DNA from: JAZKFT01 sp043760535
GTDB taxonomy: Bacteria > Bacteroidota > Bacteroidia > Chitinophagales > Chitinophagaceae
Reading direction: 5' to 3'
NCBI GenBank assembly: GCA_043760535.1
Contig: JAYUOV010000273.1
Coordinates: 1 to 27,605 of the forward strand
Length of the DNA stretch: 27,605 nucleotides
This document shows positions 7,458 through 15,896 of this stretch, piece after piece; within the stretch, counting starts at the first letter, position 1; the number at the start of each line of letters is the position of its first letter. Made by a program: the position numbers and the translations under genes. The notes under the pieces were generated by a model. That model was not told the DNA's origin, searched no databases, and saw only the letters and a list, made by a program, of their open reading frames with translations.

Positions 7458-8129
7458 CTAAATGGGATTGGAGTTGCGCCCTTGGATAGGGCTAAATAAT
7501 TGTGGCGGTTTTTTACCTGTCGCTTTTTTATTTGGCTGCCACTTCCAACAATTTGTGCCGAAAATAGGTGGCACATGGCAATTGGGGTGAAGGGCAGCGG
7601 AATCTAGTGAGAAACCATTTGCAAGCATGTTTTTGGTCAAGACCTTTTTGTCAGAAACTCCTCTTTTCTGATGAAATACTCTCAATTTTTTTATTTCTTC
7701 AAGCGGTTGAGAATAATTTTCGGGGTATGCTATTTCATCAATTTCAGTATCCAGAAATTTACATAAAGCTTTTGTATCTGCCAGATACCATGCTTCTAAT
7801 TCCTGCTTGGCAACAATAATAATATCAACAGTTCTGCTACAAACTTTCGATTTAAAAATGGTGTACGTATCATCATTATCATCCAGGTCCAAAAGAATGA
7901 AAATCTTTTCAGCACCTTTATCTTCAAGGGTCAATAACCAGCCGGAAACCCTTTGTTCGAGTTTAGAAAAATCACCTGTTGGATGGTAGAGTTTCCCTTT
8001 GCCACCAGCATTTATTACTAAGTCAGTTTTGCAATCCAGGTTTAATGAATGTAAATACGCCTGAAAACTATCAGACTTTATAAGGATGGCTTCTGAATCT
8101 CCTTCTGCCAAAAAACCAATAGTTACCAT
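7458..8129 (-). CDS. DUF4276 family (TOPRIM-like) protein, frameshifted near its C-terminus
   Basis: The 223-residue reading frame has TOPRIM-type acidic positions: E9 in LAEGDSEAI, D81 and D83 in ILLDLDDND, and the family motif KQELEAWYLAD (E110, E112, W114). Such proteins are predicted metal-dependent nucleases paired with ABC/OLD-type ATPases. The frame overlaps the upstream ATPase gene by seven bases, so the two are co-translated. After HPNC (181-184) the sequence stops resembling the family. The neighbouring frame continues PCATYFRHKLLEVAAK and stops at 7528, which matches the usual HPNCPSAxYF ending. Inserting one C near 7577 would restore a 200-residue protein. The last 39 residues as read are thus probably out of frame, from a mutation or a sequencing error. 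Confidence 0.75.
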   Translation of the reverse strand: MVTIGFLAEGDSEAILIKSDSFQAYLHSLNLDCKTDLVINAGGKGKLYHPTGDFSKLEQRVSGWLLTLEDKGAEKIFILLDLDDNDDTYTIFKSKVCSRTVDIIIVAKQELEAWYLADTKALCKFLDTEIDEIAYPENYSQPLEEIKKLRVFHQKRGVSDKKVLTKNMLANGFSLDSAALHPNCHVPPIFGTNCWKWQPNKKATGKKPPQLFSPIQGRNSNPI

Positions 8130-9121
8130 GGCACTCCTCCGCCCAAAGCATTGCTGAGCCAGGCTTCGTCCATTTCTAAGCCATGTAAATTATAATCGGC
8201 CGGAAATTGATTTATGGTTGTTGCACCGTTTTTTTTATCTACCAAAATAAGCTCCTGTGGCTGTAAATGTTTCACCAAAGTTTGCGAATGTGTATTCAGC
8301 CAAATGTAGTGGCTCTTCTCCTCACATTGTTGTCGGAAAAATGATACAAGGCTTTCTACTACGAAAGGGTTGAGGCCGTTTTCAGGTTCTTCTATGCAAA
8401 GAAACTGCGGTTCATCGGCTTGGTACACTGCTGTAAGCAATGCCAGAATATTGTTAGTTCCGTCGGAGATGAGGCTTTTAGTAAAAGGCTTGTTTGTTCC
8501 TTTTTCGAAAATGAGTAAAGAGTCGCTGCCTTCGATGCTGTCCGTACGAACTTCGATATTGTGTAGGCCAGGAACAAAGAGTTGTATCCAATCAAGAAAT
8601 TCTTCTTTTTTGTTGGGGTTTTGTAAGATAGTTTTTAGAACTGATGCAGTGTTAGAGGCATCCGGAAGGATTCTTTTTTCAGAGCTAAATCTAATTCGAT
8701 TAAGTTCAAATTTGTTGATGAAAAGACGTGTGAAGTTTTGAAACAATTTTGCTCCTTTGTTTTTTATCTTATTGTTACCGAAAAACTCAGGAGTAAATAT
8801 TTGGTCAAATTGTTCAAATATTTCCTCCATTTTTTCGTCTACTTCAAATGGGGCATTAAAAGTATAGTCTGAAAAGAAAACCTTTATTGAAAATCCTCTT
8901 TTCTTTTGGTTGAAGTTTACTATCTTCTCCTTACCCCCAAACATATTTTCTACCTCCTTTCTACGAATTTTTACGTTGTAAGATATAAACTCTAACGCCT
9001 CAAAAATATTACTCTTCCCCGCACCATTTGGCCCGGCAAAAACGGTAAATGGATTTGGATTTTTAATTTCTAGGTCCGCTAGGCTTTTGTAGTTGGTTAT
9101 TTTTATTTCCTGTAATTCCAT
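8123..9121 (-). CDS. OLD/AAA15-type ABC ATPase
   Basis: This 332-residue protein is a soluble RecF/OLD-like ATPase. Walker A is GPNGAGKS (30-37). The ABC signature region is SDGTNN (219-224), Walker B with the catalytic acids is FLCIEEPE (E244, E245), the D-loop is NGLNP and the switch histidine is H278 in LNTHSQTL. The N-terminus LQEIKITNYKSLADLEIKN is typical of this class. The short end EAWLSNALGGGVPW leaves no room for a TOPRIM domain in the same chain, and the TOPRIM-like part is supplied by the overlapping downstream gene. The arrangement resembles ATPase-plus-TOPRIM anti-phage systems such as PARIS and Gabija, and the role here is inference. The gene starts 21 bases after the lysA stop. 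Confidence 0.88.
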   Translation of the reverse strand: MELQEIKITNYKSLADLEIKNPNPFTVFAGPNGAGKSNIFEALEFISYNVKIRRKEVENMFGGKEKIVNFNQKKRGFSIKVFFSDYTFNAPFEVDEKMEEIFEQFDQIFTPEFFGNNKIKNKGAKLFQNFTRLFINKFELNRIRFSSEKRILPDASNTASVLKTILQNPNKKEEFLDWIQLFVPGLHNIEVRTDSIEGSDSLLIFEKGTNKPFTKSLISDGTNNILALLTAVYQADEPQFLCIEEPENGLNPFVVESLVSFFRQQCEEKSHYIWLNTHSQTLVKHLQPQELILVDKKNGATTINQFPADYNLHGLEMDEAWLSNALGGGVPW

Positions 9122-9142
9122 TTTCTAAATTAGGGTAATTAT

Positions 9143-10354
9143 TTACAACACCACGTTCCTAAGCAAATCATCAAAATTATCTCTTGTTCGTATAAGGGCA
9201 GGGGCAAGCCCAGCCCCTACCAATACTTCGGCTGGTTTGTAGCGGCTGTTAAAATTGCTGGCCATTTCAAAACAGTAGGCGCCGGCATTGTAAAATACCA
9301 GCAGGTCGCCTTCACGTACTTCGTTTAGTTTACGATCCCAGGCAAATGTGTCGGTTTCGCAAATATTGCCAACTACGGCATACTGTTTTTCTTCGCCATT
9401 GGTATTGCTTATGTTTTCTATACGGTGGTATGCATCGTAAAACATGGGGCGAATAAGGTGGTTAAAGCCGCTGTTTACACTAGCAAAAGTGGCAGCTCCG
9501 GTTTCTTTCATCACATTTACCTGCGTAATAAAATAGCCACATTCGCTCACCAGGAATTTGCCCGGCTCAAACCAGACCTGCAATGGCTTTCCATTGGGGT
9601 TTGGGTGGTTGGCAAATGCTTCCAGCACCTTTTGCCCAAGCAACGGGATATCAGTTTCGGCATCACCATTTTTGTACGGTACTTTCATGCCTCCGCCTAG
9701 GTCTATCACTTCCAGTTCTTTAAAATGTGGAATGATGTCGAACAGCACTTCGATGCCTTTTAGAAACACCTCTACGTCTTTAATTTCGCTGCCGGTATGT
9801 ATATGTAGGGCATGGATAAATAGATTGTACTGGGCTACCAATGCCAGTATTTTATCTATCTGATTTACCGAAATGCCAAACTTGCTTTTCTCATGGCCGG
9901 TACTTATTTTTAAATTTCCACCTGCCATAATATTTGGCCGCAGGCGAATACCTACGGGATAACTATGGCCATACTTGGCTCCAAATTTTTCCAGATTGCT
10001 CAGGCTGTCAATATTTATATTAATGCCCATACTTTGGGCTTCTTCTATCTCACTAAAGTGTATGCCATTGCTGGTGTAGAGTATTTGCTTTGGCGTAAAA
10101 CCCGCTAGCACGGCCAGTTTTACTTCGTTAATGGAGCTACAATCGATGCCAGCACCAATAGATTTAATATGCTTGAGTACATTTACATTGGTAAGCGCTT
10201 TGCAGGCATAAAAGAATTTTACATTACCACCAGCAAATGCAGATTGTAAGCGCTGGTACTGTCTTGTAATTATTGCGGCATCATATACATACACCGGTGT
10301 GCCATATTCGTTGGCAATGGAGATGAGATGTTCGTTAGTAAGTAGTTGTTGCAT
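9143..10354 (-). CDS. lysA: Diaminopimelate decarboxylase
   Basis: This 403-residue enzyme converts meso-diaminopimelate to L-lysine (EC 4.1.1.20), the last step of lysine synthesis. It is a fold-type III PLP enzyme. The PLP lysine is K52 in FFYACKALTNVNV, a phosphate-binding glycine loop is DLGGGMKVPY, HIHTGSEIKD carries the conserved histidine H186, and EPGKFLVSECG follows. The second-subunit cysteine motif is present as NICETDTFAWD (C332), and the end contains GAYCFEMASNFNSRYKPAEV. The length is usual for the family. The start lies about 35 bases beyond the terminator of scpB, so expression needs readthrough or a promoter in that short gap. Confidence 0.96.
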   Translation of the reverse strand: MQQLLTNEHLISIANEYGTPVYVYDAAIITRQYQRLQSAFAGGNVKFFYACKALTNVNVLKHIKSIGAGIDCSSINEVKLAVLAGFTPKQILYTSNGIHFSEIEEAQSMGININIDSLSNLEKFGAKYGHSYPVGIRLRPNIMAGGNLKISTGHEKSKFGISVNQIDKILALVAQYNLFIHALHIHTGSEIKDVEVFLKGIEVLFDIIPHFKELEVIDLGGGMKVPYKNGDAETDIPLLGQKVLEAFANHPNPNGKPLQVWFEPGKFLVSECGYFITQVNVMKETGAATFASVNSGFNHLIRPMFYDAYHRIENISNTNGEEKQYAVVGNICETDTFAWDRKLNEVREGDLLVFYNAGAYCFEMASNFNSRYKPAEVLVGAGLAPALIRTRDNFDDLLRNVVL

Positions 10355-10387
10355 TTTTATAATATTAAACGAATTTTATTTGTTAGC

Positions 10388-10417
10388 TAAAAAAAAATCC
10401 CGCCGCAAGGCAGGATT
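10388..10417 (-). terminator. Intrinsic terminator between scpB and lysA
   Basis: On the minus strand the arms AATCCTGCC and GGCGGGATT enclose a TTGC loop, paired fully in RNA with one G-U pair, and are followed by a run of nine T. It lies after scpB and only about 35 bases before the lysA start. It either ends the scpB transcript or acts as an attenuator for lysA. Confidence 0.85.
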
Positions 10418-10496
10418 CGCAATTTATTTAAAAAATTTACTGTTGCTCTTCGGCTGCCTGTTGGTTGTCGTCTTTCAGTTTACTTTCTCCATCTTT

Positions 10497-11249
10497 CTAC
10501 TTATCGGTTGTACTAACTGTTTCATCACCCATTTCTTGTTCCTCTATGTCGGTTTCCGCATGGCTGTTTTCGGTAATGCCTTCACCTTCCAGTACTTCTT
10601 CTATATCTACTTTTTCATCCACTAATAAAGTATGGTCTTCGGCTATAAGGTCGCCATCCACCGGGTGGGCTTCGCCTACGGTGGTAGATTCCACCATGTC
10701 GGATGCTACAATGTCGCTCAGCTTGGGCAATTCATCGGCATTGTTAATACCAAAATAATCCATAAAGGTTTTGCTGGTACCGTAAATCAGCGGCTGGCCG
10801 GGTGCATTTTCTTTACGTCCGGTAATAAGTACCAAATCTTTTTCCAGCAATTTCTGAACGGCATAATCGCAGTTTACACCACGGAGGCTTTCTATTTCGC
10901 CTTTGGTAATCGGCTGCTTGTATGCTATAATGGCCAATGTTTCCATGGCCGCTGTGCTGAGGCGTTTTTGGTATTTATCACCATTAAGTTGCGCCACTGT
11001 TTTGTGGTAAGCCGCTTTGGTTAAAAACTGCAACCCACCACCACTTTGCTTTAATTCAAAAGGATAAAATTCGCTGTTGTATTTTTCTTTAATGGCTGCT
11101 ACAGCACTTTCAACCTGATCTAAAGTTGCTCTATCTTCAATAAAGCCCAAAGCATTGTTTACCAACTCAACAACTTCAAGGGGAGTTAGCGGTTTTTCGC
11201 TGGCAAATACAAGAGCCTCAATGTGGGGGATAATGATGCTGAGTTCCAT
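10497..11249 (-). CDS. scpB: Segregation and condensation protein B
   Basis: This 250-residue protein is the winged-helix subunit that binds the ScpA kleisin in the Smc-ScpAB chromosome condensation complex. It starts LSIIIPHIEALVFASEKPLT. The second winged helix contains AAMETLAIIAYKQPITKGEI and ESLRGVNCDYAVQKLLEKDL, followed by GRKENAPGQPLIYGTSKTF, all hallmarks of ScpB. The core ends near residue 180, and the rest is an acidic low-complexity tail (VDIEEVLEGEGITENSHAE). After the TAG stop the same frame continues with a similar acidic, glutamine-rich stretch (KDGESKLKDDNQQAAEEQQ) to a TAA at 10437, so the tail was probably longer once. No scpA is adjacent. Confidence 0.95.
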   Translation of the reverse strand: MELSIIIPHIEALVFASEKPLTPLEVVELVNNALGFIEDRATLDQVESAVAAIKEKYNSEFYPFELKQSGGGLQFLTKAAYHKTVAQLNGDKYQKRLSTAAMETLAIIAYKQPITKGEIESLRGVNCDYAVQKLLEKDLVLITGRKENAPGQPLIYGTSKTFMDYFGINNADELPKLSDIVASDMVESTTVGEAHPVDGDLIAEDHTLLVDEKVDIEEVLEGEGITENSHAETDIEEQEMGDETVSTTDK

Positions 11250-11685
11250 GGTTTCTTCGAGGTCATTTGGTCAATAAATCATTTAGTTAATGAATCACTA
11301 GTCATTAATCATTGGGTCAATAAGTCATTAGAAAGAAAAGAATCTAAATTTTTTGTTTCCGTTACAGAATATTCGGCCTCATCTTCTTTCATTTCGTTTA
11401 AAGCCCTTTCTGTACCAATTGATTGGATGTAGCCGTTTACTAGTCTGACATATCTGGCAAAAGGGTTCTTAATGTTGTATTTTCTTCTGCAGTTTTAAGC
11501 TGTCTGGTAAATGCTTTTCTAAGGCAAGAAGTACATTTAAAGGCCGAACGAATTGCAACTTTATAAACTTCCAAATAAATAAAGCTAAACATTTACAATT
11601 AGTTTTTAAAAAGCTATGAGGTAATTCATTGAATGGCTATTGACCAAATTACTTATAAACTAATAAGCCATATTGACCAACAAGT
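11250..11685. other. Intergenic region with possible gene fragment and short repeated words
   Basis: On the minus strand a frame of about 61 codons (11309-11494) without a good start reads NIKNPFARYVRLVNGYIQSI and ends LSNDLLTQ. An overlapping second frame upstream reads FIYLEVYKVAIRSAFKC. Together they suggest a small frameshifted gene, but I do not recognise the family. Between 11268 and 11330 near-copies of the word GGTCAATAA-x-TCATTA recur, a pattern also seen at 11639-11690 and after 27257. Nothing else is evident. Confidence 0.3.
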
Positions 11686-12567
11686 TTACCCCTGTAACGC
11701 TGCTGCGCCACTCACAATCTCTGTAAGCTCGGTAGTAATGGCCGCCTGTCTTGCCCGGTTGTAGCTAATTTTCAGGTTCTTTAAAAGTTCATTGGCGTTT
11801 TCGCTGGCTTTATCCATAGCGGTCATTCTGGCTCCATGTTCACTGGCGTTTGCATCTAAAACAGCTTTGTATAGTTGGGTGTTTAAAATCTTTGGCATTA
11901 ACTCTGCAATAAGTTGCTCCTGGTTGGGCTCAAAAATAAAATCGGCTTTGGCTGCACCTTCTTTAGCCACTATTTTGGGTATGGGCAGCATGCGCTCTAA
12001 TGCAAAACGTTGTGTAGCAGCATTTTTAAATTCGCTGTAAATCAGTTCCACCACATCAAAATCCTTATTTAAAAAACCTGCAATGGCAGCTTGTGCAGCC
12101 TTTTGAACGTTTTCGAAACTTAAGTTCAGAAAAGTATCTTTAAAAGTAGCATCGGCTTTAAATCCTTGCTTGGCCATGCTTTCGTAGCCTTTTTTACCAA
12201 TGCCCCAAATGGTTACATCGCCTTTTGCTTGTTGGGTAGCATAATTTTCTACAATTGTAAGTTTTGCCAATTTTATAAGGTTTGCATTGTAACCACCACA
12301 CAGGCCACGGTCGCTGGTAACGAGTATTATTAGTACTTTTTCAATTGGGCGGTCTATGGTTAAAGAGCCTCCAGCAGCACCTTCGGTATTACTTACAATG
12401 TTACTCAGCATTTCCTGCAACTTTTGGGCATAAGGCCGCATTTGGGTAATGGCATCCTGTGCACGACGAAGCTTGGCAGCACTTACCATTTTCATGGCTT
12501 TGGTAATTTGCTGGGTACTTTGTACGCTTTTTATCCGGTTACGAACCTCTTTTAATGCACCGCTCAT
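11686..12567 (-). CDS. atpG: F1F0 ATP synthase gamma subunit
   Basis: This 293-residue protein is the central rotor shaft of F1-ATPase. The N-terminal helix SGALKEVRNRIKSVQSTQQI then TKAMKMVSAAKLRRAQ is highly conserved. The middle contains TSDRGLCGGYNANLIK, and the C-terminal helix has MDKASENANELLKNLKISYN then RARQAAITTELTEIVSGA. The length is normal. No alpha, delta or other atp subunit gene lies within this window, although atpG usually follows atpA, so the operon appears split here. The upstream flank (12568-12610) is a low-complexity stretch of GATTT-type words. Confidence 0.97.
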   Translation of the reverse strand: MSGALKEVRNRIKSVQSTQQITKAMKMVSAAKLRRAQDAITQMRPYAQKLQEMLSNIVSNTEGAAGGSLTIDRPIEKVLIILVTSDRGLCGGYNANLIKLAKLTIVENYATQQAKGDVTIWGIGKKGYESMAKQGFKADATFKDTFLNLSFENVQKAAQAAIAGFLNKDFDVVELIYSEFKNAATQRFALERMLPIPKIVAKEGAAKADFIFEPNQEQLIAELMPKILNTQLYKAVLDANASEHGARMTAMDKASENANELLKNLKISYNRARQAAITTELTEIVSGAAALQG

Positions 12568-12687
12568 ATTAATTTACGATTTATGATTTGGGATTTTCGA
12601 TTTTGTATTGATGTAGATGGTCATCTTAGGTAAATGCTTAATAATTTTTGTAAATAACTACTAACCTTCAACCGAATAACCAGTTTT

Positions 12688-12945
12688 ATGGCTGCAAAAA
12701 TAGGGTTTGAAGCTGAAACAGCCAATGCTAACTTGGGTGTAAAACATACCTCCATTTGGGTATTGCTATTACGTGTGGAAAAGCATATTTTGCTTCAAAA
12801 ATATTTAATGCACAATTTAACGAAAACAATAGCCGACATACCCCCACCGATTGACTCAAAAATTGGTTTTGCAGTTTTGACAATAGCAGCTATAGTTGGT
12901 CTTTTGTTGCTGATAAAGAGGTTTTTAAAAAACAAAAAGCCGTAA
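12688..12945 (+). CDS. Possible small single-pass membrane protein
   Basis: This 85-codon frame ends with a convincing membrane anchor: FAVLTIAAIVGLLLLIKRFL followed by KNKKP. The first 40 codons look less like protein. A second ATG at codon 41 (MHNLTKTIADIPPPIDSKIG) would give a 45-residue protein with a short polar N-terminus, one membrane helix and a basic cytoplasmic tail, and is the more believable start. No family is recognised. It is isolated in a thinly coding region and may not be expressed. Confidence 0.3.
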   Translation: MAAKIGFEAETANANLGVKHTSIWVLLLRVEKHILLQKYLMHNLTKTIADIPPPIDSKIGFAVLTIAAIVGLLLLIKRFLKNKKP

Positions 12946-13622
12946 AATGTTGAATCAGCTAATTTTCGATATAATGCCCTGTCTAGAATTTAAAAATAAC
13001 ACCCGTTTTTTGGATACTTTACTACTCAGATTAGTGTTATTAAATTAAAAAATCGGAATCTTGTATGGCTGAGCCTTGTAACAAGCCTTAACGCAAAAAC
13101 ATGGGTTTGCTAGGAGTAAGTTAGTTAATTGGAAATAACAAACGGATAAAATGGATAGAACAGCCTACCACACCTGCCCCGAGGAATATCAACAGACCTT
13201 TCCTGGAGAATAGTCGTATTGACACAATTATTCTAATGGTTTCTAGTACAGCTATTGGCATGGCTTATAAATTCTCACAAGGCATTACTACCACAGGTAA
13301 CCAATGCTATTGCTTGTAATACATGGCTTTAAACTATTCCATTTTCCCCCAAAAAACAATATCCACTTTCGGGTTTCAGTGTTACTTTTTTAAAAAAACA
13401 TCAGTATCCGCTGTAGCCATACAATTGGTTCGCAATAACTTTTTTAGAAACATGGGGAGGAATTTAAAAAAATTAAAAGCGGTATATATATCACATGGAA
13501 ATAATAGGTTCTGTTTTAGAATGCAATAAAATTTTTTGTTGTATATCGGTATTTTATTTTGTTACGTTTAATACTGGAAACAAAATTTTTATTAGTACAT
13601 ATTTTTCTAAAATTAATCCACC
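12946..13622. other. Intergenic region, nothing convincing
   Basis: About 680 bases with no gene I can support. A 68-codon frame at 13323-13529 contains VAIQLVRNNFFRNMGRNLKK but has no recognisable family and unusual composition. The final 100 bases are very AT-rich and should carry the promoter of the operon that starts at 13623. Confidence 0.4.
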
Positions 13623-13925
13623 TTGCCACTCTACTTTTATTTTCTCCTCACTTTACTAATAGAAATGCCACTGGTATTACTTTGGCTGCGTAAAGATTGG
13701 AAAGGGGCTTTGGTAATTGGCTTTTTGCTAAACCTGCTTACATGGCCTGTTTTAGTACTGCTTATGTGGCATACAAAATTAGATTTGAACCTATTAGAAA
13801 TAGGCGTGGCGCTGGTAGAAAGTACGGGCTATTGGGTATTTTTTAAGCGGCCGTGGTGGCATTGCTTTGTAGCAGGCTTTGTAATTAATGGCATCAGCTA
13901 TGGGCTGGGCGTTTGGCTTTTTTAA
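13623..13925 (+). CDS. Small membrane protein, first gene of a three-gene operon
   Basis: This 100-residue hydrophobic protein has about three membrane helices: FYFLLTLLIEMPLVLLWL, ALVIGFLLNLLTWPVLVLLM and CFVAGFVINGISYGLGVWLF. A conserved-looking segment, GVALVESTGYWVFF, lies between the second and third. The start is a TTG directly after an in-frame stop. The ATG at 13665 would cut into the first helix, so the TTG is preferred. It is followed after 24 bases by an exported protein gene and then by a transporter gene. I recognise no function. Confidence 0.65.
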   Translation: MPLYFYFLLTLLIEMPLVLLWLRKDWKGALVIGFLLNLLTWPVLVLLMWHTKLDLNLLEIGVALVESTGYWVFFKRPWWHCFVAGFVINGISYGLGVWLF

Positions 13926-13949
13926 AAAAATCATTTTAAAACCCTAAAT

Positions 13950-14813
13950 ATGAAAAAAATCTTAAAAGGATTGGGATTGGCTGCTGTGGTGGCATTTGCC
14001 TGCACAGGCTTGTATGCTTTTAAAAAATATCAGGAGGTAAAAACTGCTGCCGGTGTATTTCGCTCCCTAATGTATAATGGTATATACAGTTATGGCGATG
14101 ATAATACCCAATGGCCCGACAGCACCATGACAGCAACAGTGCAAATGAGCTGGGATACCGCTCAATACAGAACCAAAGGTGCTAAAAGCTTGTGCGGCAC
14201 AAGCCCTGCCTATTTTTATCGTTATATGGCAGAAGGTATAGGTGCAGTAGATGCTGAATCGGGTTACAAAAAAGAATCGCTGCTTAACTTTAAACAGGCT
14301 TTTGGTAAAGACCTTCTACTTTTTCCTGGTATAAAAATAGCTGGCAAAAATTACAATGGCAAGACTATGTATATGAATCAGTTTAAAGCCGATGCACTTA
14401 AAACGGCTTTTGACCAACTGTATAAAAAACCAACAGAAAATTTTGATGGCTATACTTTACAACGGATTTACGACATTGCTGCTAAGGAATATTTTAGAAG
14501 CTGTGCCACAGTAATAGCCGATGTAATGAAGAAGAAGAAGCAATTTATACAACTTGCAATAGATTATAAAAAACAGGTAATGACTAATAAAACATTTTAT
14601 GGCCCAAATGCATCTGTTAAAGCAGAGGAGAAATTATTGGGGGAAAATTACTCACCCAATATAGATTGCATGGACTTTGGTGCTGATAGAATTATAGGCA
14701 TCATGATGCGGCGGCAGATAGATGGCACTTTGCCTACCTTACTTACCTGTGTAAAAACAATACTTAAAGATTACGACCCCGAATTTTACACTACCATTCA
14801 AAGTAAATTTTAA
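13950..14813 (+). CDS. Unrecognised exported or membrane-anchored protein
   Basis: This 287-residue protein begins with a signal peptide or anchor (MKKILKGLGLAAVVAFACTG). The remainder is soluble, mostly helical and lysine-rich, with aromatic clusters such as GIYSYGDDNTQWPDSTMTAT and cysteines spread along the chain (in KSLCGTS, FRSCATV, NIDCMDF, LLTCVKT). No catalytic motif or known domain was seen. It is the middle gene of a tight operon between a small membrane protein and an MFS-like transporter, with gaps of 24 and 21 bases, so it probably works with them at the cell envelope. Confidence 0.75.
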   Translation: MKKILKGLGLAAVVAFACTGLYAFKKYQEVKTAAGVFRSLMYNGIYSYGDDNTQWPDSTMTATVQMSWDTAQYRTKGAKSLCGTSPAYFYRYMAEGIGAVDAESGYKKESLLNFKQAFGKDLLLFPGIKIAGKNYNGKTMYMNQFKADALKTAFDQLYKKPTENFDGYTLQRIYDIAAKEYFRSCATVIADVMKKKKQFIQLAIDYKKQVMTNKTFYGPNASVKAEEKLLGENYSPNIDCMDFGADRIIGIMMRRQIDGTLPTLLTCVKTILKDYDPEFYTTIQSKF

Positions 14814-14834
14814 TTGGGCATAAAAAATAAAAAT

Positions 14835-15896
14835 ATGAATCAACTGTGGCTGCCCGTTTTATGGGGTTTGCTGCACGGTATAAACGATTGGGTGGCTGGC
14901 TTTATGCTGGCCACTTTCACATTGTATAATAATCAGAAAGATGGAATGCTGATGCTGATTGTGTATGCTATTATCGGTTTTGGTGGCCAGCTGCCTGTAG
15001 GCATGTGGCTCGATACGTCAAAATCCTTTAAAACGTTTTCAAAAGCGGCTTTGTTGCTGCTTTTATTGTCGCCTGCGGCATGGTATATTAATCCGTATGC
15101 AGGTATTATTGTAGCTGGTTTTTCGTCGGCCTTTGTGCATGTAACAGGCGGGGCTGTTTGTTTAGAAAGTAGCCATAATAAAGTTGGGGCACTTGGCCTG
15201 TTTACCGCTCCGGGTGTGCTGGGGCTAGCATTAGGTAGTGCATCGGCTTCGGTTTCTCAATATTGTTTGCTGGTACCGGTAGCGGCAGTATTGCTCATTT
15301 CCTGGTTTTTATTACAGCAAAAATGCAATGTTACTTTTGTTAATCCCCAACCTTCTAAACCACTGCTTGATGGACACGACTTGATTATGCTGGGCATACT
15401 GCTCACCGTTACTTTACGCAGCCTTGTGTACGACATTATACAGCAGGTAGGGCAGCAGTGGCAGCAGGGCTTACTGGTAATTGGCATCAGTGCATTTTTG
15501 GGCAAAATGCTCGGTGGCTTTGTAGCCGATAAAGTAGGCTGGAAAACCTGGGTTTATATTACTTTACCATTGGCTTTTGTATTGCTTCAATTTGGGCGTG
15601 ATCATATTTATATGCTTGGCTTTGGCATCGCCTGCCTGCAAAGTAGTGTACCCATAAGTTTGGTACTAATGCGGCAAAGTATGCCTTTGTATCCGGGTGT
15701 TTCATCGGCTTTGGTTTTGGGGGTGGGCATTGCTTTGGCAGGGCTGCCCATGTATGTAATCCCCCAACGCTATTTTATAAATGGATGGTATAGTGTGGCC
15801 GGTATTTTTATTAGCTTGATTGCCTTATTTATAGTTTGTTATTTTGTAATAAAAAGAAAAGAGCCAGCTAAAAATGAAAGTTACCATATACAGTAA
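14835..15896 (+). CDS. MFS-like multi-pass transporter
   Basis: This 353-residue integral membrane protein has about ten to eleven helices. GGQLPVGMWLDTSKSFKTF resembles the loop 2-3 motif of major facilitator proteins, and the related GKMLGGFVADKVGWKTWVY occurs in the second half, which supports a duplicated MFS fold. The N-terminus LWGLLHGINDWVAGFMLATF also fits. The chosen ATG at 14835 is 21 bases after the previous stop, and the TTG at 14814 is possible but less likely. The substrate is unknown. Being last in an operon with an exported protein suggests export or uptake of something that protein handles. Confidence 0.8.
   Translation: MNQLWLPVLWGLLHGINDWVAGFMLATFTLYNNQKDGMLMLIVYAIIGFGGQLPVGMWLDTSKSFKTFSKAALLLLLLSPAAWYINPYAGIIVAGFSSAFVHVTGGAVCLESSHNKVGALGLFTAPGVLGLALGSASASVSQYCLLVPVAAVLLISWFLLQQKCNVTFVNPQPSKPLLDGHDLIMLGILLTVTLRSLVYDIIQQVGQQWQQGLLVIGISAFLGKMLGGFVADKVGWKTWVYITLPLAFVLLQFGRDHIYMLGFGIACLQSSVPISLVLMRQSMPLYPGVSSALVLGVGIALAGLPMYVIPQRYFINGWYSVAGIFISLIALFIVCYFVIKRKEPAKNESYHIQ

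Noticed and set aside
13323..13529. 68-codon plus-strand frame
   Set aside because: No family, no clear start context, and an atypical composition for this genome; possibly a decayed fragment but not supportable.
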